Source: Paracoccaceae bacterium
GTDB taxonomy: Bacteria > Pseudomonadota > Alphaproteobacteria > Rhodobacterales > Rhodobacteraceae
NCBI GenBank assembly: GCA_003447515.1
Contig: DLZA01000017.1
Coordinates: 4,693-12,668 of the forward strand
DNA: 7,976 nt
Direction: 5' to 3'
Below are positions 6,360 through 7,976 of the stretch, piece after piece. The notes below the pieces were generated by a model. The model searched no databases, was not told where the DNA came from, and was given only the letters and a program-made list of their open reading frames with translations. Made by a program: the position numbers and the translations under genes. Each line of letters begins with the position of its first letter. The stretch's first letter is position 1.

Positions 6360-7231
6360 GCGATCTGAGCACAACAACATCGCATGTGTCCCTTTCCCCT
6401 TGGGGCCAAGCATGGCGACGCTTTCGTGGAAACTACGCAGCTCTCTTGGGTCTAATTGTTCTCGGTATAATCATTTTTACGGCAATTTTTGGACCAGCGA
6501 TCTACGGCGTTGATCCTTTTGAAATGGTCTGGGCACCATTTTCACCACCCGGTGTGGATGGTTATATTCTCGGCACAGATTACTTAGGCCGCGACCTAAT
6601 GGCGGGCATCATTAACGGTGCTCGTGTATCCATAATCATCGGCTTATCTGCTGCCTTTATGTCCGTCGTGATTGGCGTTTCTGTTGGTGCACTCGCAGGG
6701 TTCTACCGCGGTTGGATCGAAGAGGTCCTTATGCGCATCACCGAATTTTTCCAGGTCCTGCCGACACTCCTATTCGCAATGGTTATTGTGGCTCTTTTTG
6801 GAGCATCCTTGCCCATGATCACCTTTGCCATTGGCATTGTGTCGTGGACAGCCGTAGCACGCATCACACGATCTGAGTTTTTACGGATCCGCGAATTAGA
6901 GTTTGTTATGGCTTCGCGCTCTTCTGGCACACGGCCACTGAGAATCATATTTTCAGTCATCCTGCCTAATGCGCTTCCACCAATCATTGTACAATCCGCC
7001 CTCATGGTTGGAAGTGCCATCTTATTCGAGGCAGGCTTGTCGTTCCTCGGCCTCACCGACCCAAATGTAGTCTCTTGGGGCCAAATCATAGGGTCGAACC
7101 GCCAGTATATCCTTGATGCAGGTTATACAGTAACTTTTCCAGGCATTGCGATTTTTATTACTGTTTTGTGCATTTCCCTGGTAGGGGATGGGTTGAACGA
7201 CGCTCTAAACCCGAAACTCAAAGACCGCTAA
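6356..7231 (+). CDS. ABC importer permease, DppC/OppC-like
   Basis: Inner-membrane partner of the preceding permease, 291 aa, the usual length for DppC. A short cytoplasmic N-terminus carries the OppC_N-type segment WRRFRGNYAALLGLIVLG (20-37) leading into helix one. The periplasmic signature LGTDYLGRDL (72-81) precedes GARVS (88-92), as in nearly all members. The EAA loop lies at about 181-210 (LEFVMASRSSGTRPLRI, then LPNALPPI), followed by the conserved FEAGLSFLGL (224-233) and a C-terminal LVGDGLNDALNPK (275-287). Hydrophobic stretches near 28-50, 92-116, 133-166, 208-228 and 255-275 give five to six helices. It shares a 4-base ATGA overlap with the upstream gene. In dpp/opp operons two ATPase genes normally follow here. 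In this window the next gene is a cation antiporter instead, so the ATPases must be elsewhere, shared, or lost. Confidence 0.93.
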   Translation: MSDLSTTTSHVSLSPWGQAWRRFRGNYAALLGLIVLGIIIFTAIFGPAIYGVDPFEMVWAPFSPPGVDGYILGTDYLGRDLMAGIINGARVSIIIGLSAAFMSVVIGVSVGALAGFYRGWIEEVLMRITEFFQVLPTLLFAMVIVALFGASLPMITFAIGIVSWTAVARITRSEFLRIRELEFVMASRSSGTRPLRIIFSVILPNALPPIIVQSALMVGSAILFEAGLSFLGLTDPNVVSWGQIIGSNRQYILDAGYTVTFPGIAIFITVLCISLVGDGLNDALNPKLKDR

Positions 7232-7347
7232 TTCGTGAAAAATTACACTTTATAAAAAACGAGCCTTTGTATTCTGACCCTCACCCTTGCGTAGCGCTCG
7301 ACCGCGGACTAAATCCAGTGCGGAATTGTTAGACGGGAACAACAAAA
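7232..7347 (+). other. Intergenic region between transporter and antiporter
   Basis: This 116-base gap has no convincing intrinsic terminator after the permease. A weak stem (CCGC at 7302-7305 and ACT at 7308-7310 against AGT at 7317-7319 and GCGG at 7320-7323, with a two-base bulge) is present. A poor promoter candidate, TTGCGT (7287-7292) with TAAATC (7310-7315) at 17 bases spacing, could serve the antiporter. GGGA about 9 bases before the GTG at 7348 is a possible ribosome binding site. None of these is strong. Confidence 0.25.
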
Positions 7348-7976
7348 GTGAGTGCTACAATACTATTTCTTATGGTTGCTTTACCTGTTTGCCTTGCAAT
7401 CGTTGTCATTTCTGCTGGCTATTTTGTTAAAGGCGCAGTTGCAATTGCGCATCGCCTTTCCATTCCAGAATTTATCGTCGGTTCAGTCATCGTTGCTATT
7501 GGTACATCGGCACCAGAAATTGCAATTAACGTTTCCGCCGTTTTAGAGAACGCAGGTGATATCGTCATTTCAAATATCATAGGCTCCAACATTATAAATG
7601 TAGGTCTAGGTATTGGCATAGCAGGGATGTTGCTGACATTTGAAAAGGCGCGGCCCGAGTACACGAAGACAGTAATCCTAGGTGGCTTAGGCGCAGTTGC
7701 ATTGTTGCTGAACACAATTTTTTCATCGAGCAGCGGAATAGCCGTGATGACCCTGCCATTTGCAATGCTACTTATCGCAGGCTTTGCATACTTCATGTAC
7801 AAGTCCCTCGCCAAATCCAGTTTTGAGGACGACGATGACGGGCTTGAAACCAAAATACCCCTTATTCTTTCTGGAGTTATGGTAATTCTTGGTGCTGCGA
7901 GCATGGCATTTTTCTCAGATTTTTCAGTTAAATACGCTGTTGCTCTGTCTCAATATATGGGAATCCCAGAAGCTGT
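7348..7976 (+). CDS. Na+/Ca2+ antiporter, YrbG-like (partial, 3' end beyond window)
   Basis: Inner-membrane cation exchanger of the CaCA superfamily, open to the window edge with 209 complete codons from a GTG start; full members are usually 310-370 aa, so roughly a third is missing. The first alpha repeat is complete and canonical: GTSAPE (52-57) with the ion-binding glutamate E57, and GDIVISNIIGSNIINVGLG (70-88) with the conserved GSN. Hydrophobic segments lie near 5-27, 42-63, 75-97, 108-125, 133-151 and 170-190. The loop between the two halves carries an acidic run, EDDDDG (160-165). The last residues, MGIPEA, match the LSIPEF before the first repeat, so the second, inverted alpha repeat is just beginning where the window ends. 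The family expels Ca2+ (or other divalent cations) using Na+ or H+ gradients. The gene is co-directional with the permeases but separated by 116 bases, and a functional link is not evident. Confidence 0.9.
   Translation, partial: MSATILFLMVALPVCLAIVVISAGYFVKGAVAIAHRLSIPEFIVGSVIVAIGTSAPEIAINVSAVLENAGDIVISNIIGSNIINVGLGIGIAGMLLTFEKARPEYTKTVILGGLGAVALLLNTIFSSSSGIAVMTLPFAMLLIAGFAYFMYKSLAKSSFEDDDDGLETKIPLILSGVMVILGAASMAFFSDFSVKYAVALSQYMGIPEA

Noticed and set aside
7302..7323. Stem-loop before the antiporter as an intrinsic terminator
   Set aside because: The stem is short with a two-base bulge and is followed by AATTGTT, not a T-run. It is too weak to call.
7419..7904. 161-codon open frame on the minus strand
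   Set aside because: It lies wholly antisense to the antiporter, whose plus-strand frame has intact alpha-repeat motifs. The minus-strand product has no recognisable domain.

Overview
The window looks like an alphaproteobacterial chromosome segment. The protein style resembles the marine Roseobacter/Rhodobacteraceae group with moderate GC (roughly half by eye). This is inferred from the wording of the LysR N-terminus and the dipeptide-type transporter, not from a database search. No rRNA, tRNA, IS element, CRISPR array or phage gene is visible, and no gene-free stretch exceeds about 120 bases.

Layout. Positions 1-87 are AT-rich and hold no supportable gene. Positions 88-2606 (minus strand) carry a two-gene operon: a metal-dependent amidohydrolase of the YtcJ/amidohydrolase-3 type, then a compact CobW/COG0523 GTPase whose ATG overlaps the amidohydrolase stop by 4 bases. 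A short divergent control region (about 2607-2710) contains a perfect 8+8 base inverted repeat. On the plus strand follow a LysR-type regulator (2711-3658), a periplasmic family 5 substrate-binding protein (3750-5321), a DppB/OppB-like permease (5382-6359, probably GTG start) and a DppC/OppC-like permease (6356-7231, 4-base overlap with the previous gene). A perfect 11-base-pair hairpin lies between the binding protein and the first permease. The right edge (7348-7976) is the first two thirds or so of a Na+/Ca2+ antiporter of the YrbG type, cut by the window end.

How the genes may work together (inference). The LysR protein probably senses a small molecule and controls both the divergent amidohydrolase-CobW operon and the co-directional transporter. 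The binding protein and permeases would import a peptide-like or amide-containing compound, and the cytoplasmic amidohydrolase would hydrolyse it. The CobW GTPase could supply metal to the amidohydrolase. The two ATPase subunits expected after the permeases (DppD/DppF type) are absent here, so the transporter is incomplete within the window. The antiporter is probably an unrelated neighbour.

The most interesting points are the translationally coupled GTPase/metalloenzyme pair, the repeated TATGTCGC half-site around the LysR start, and the missing ATPases.
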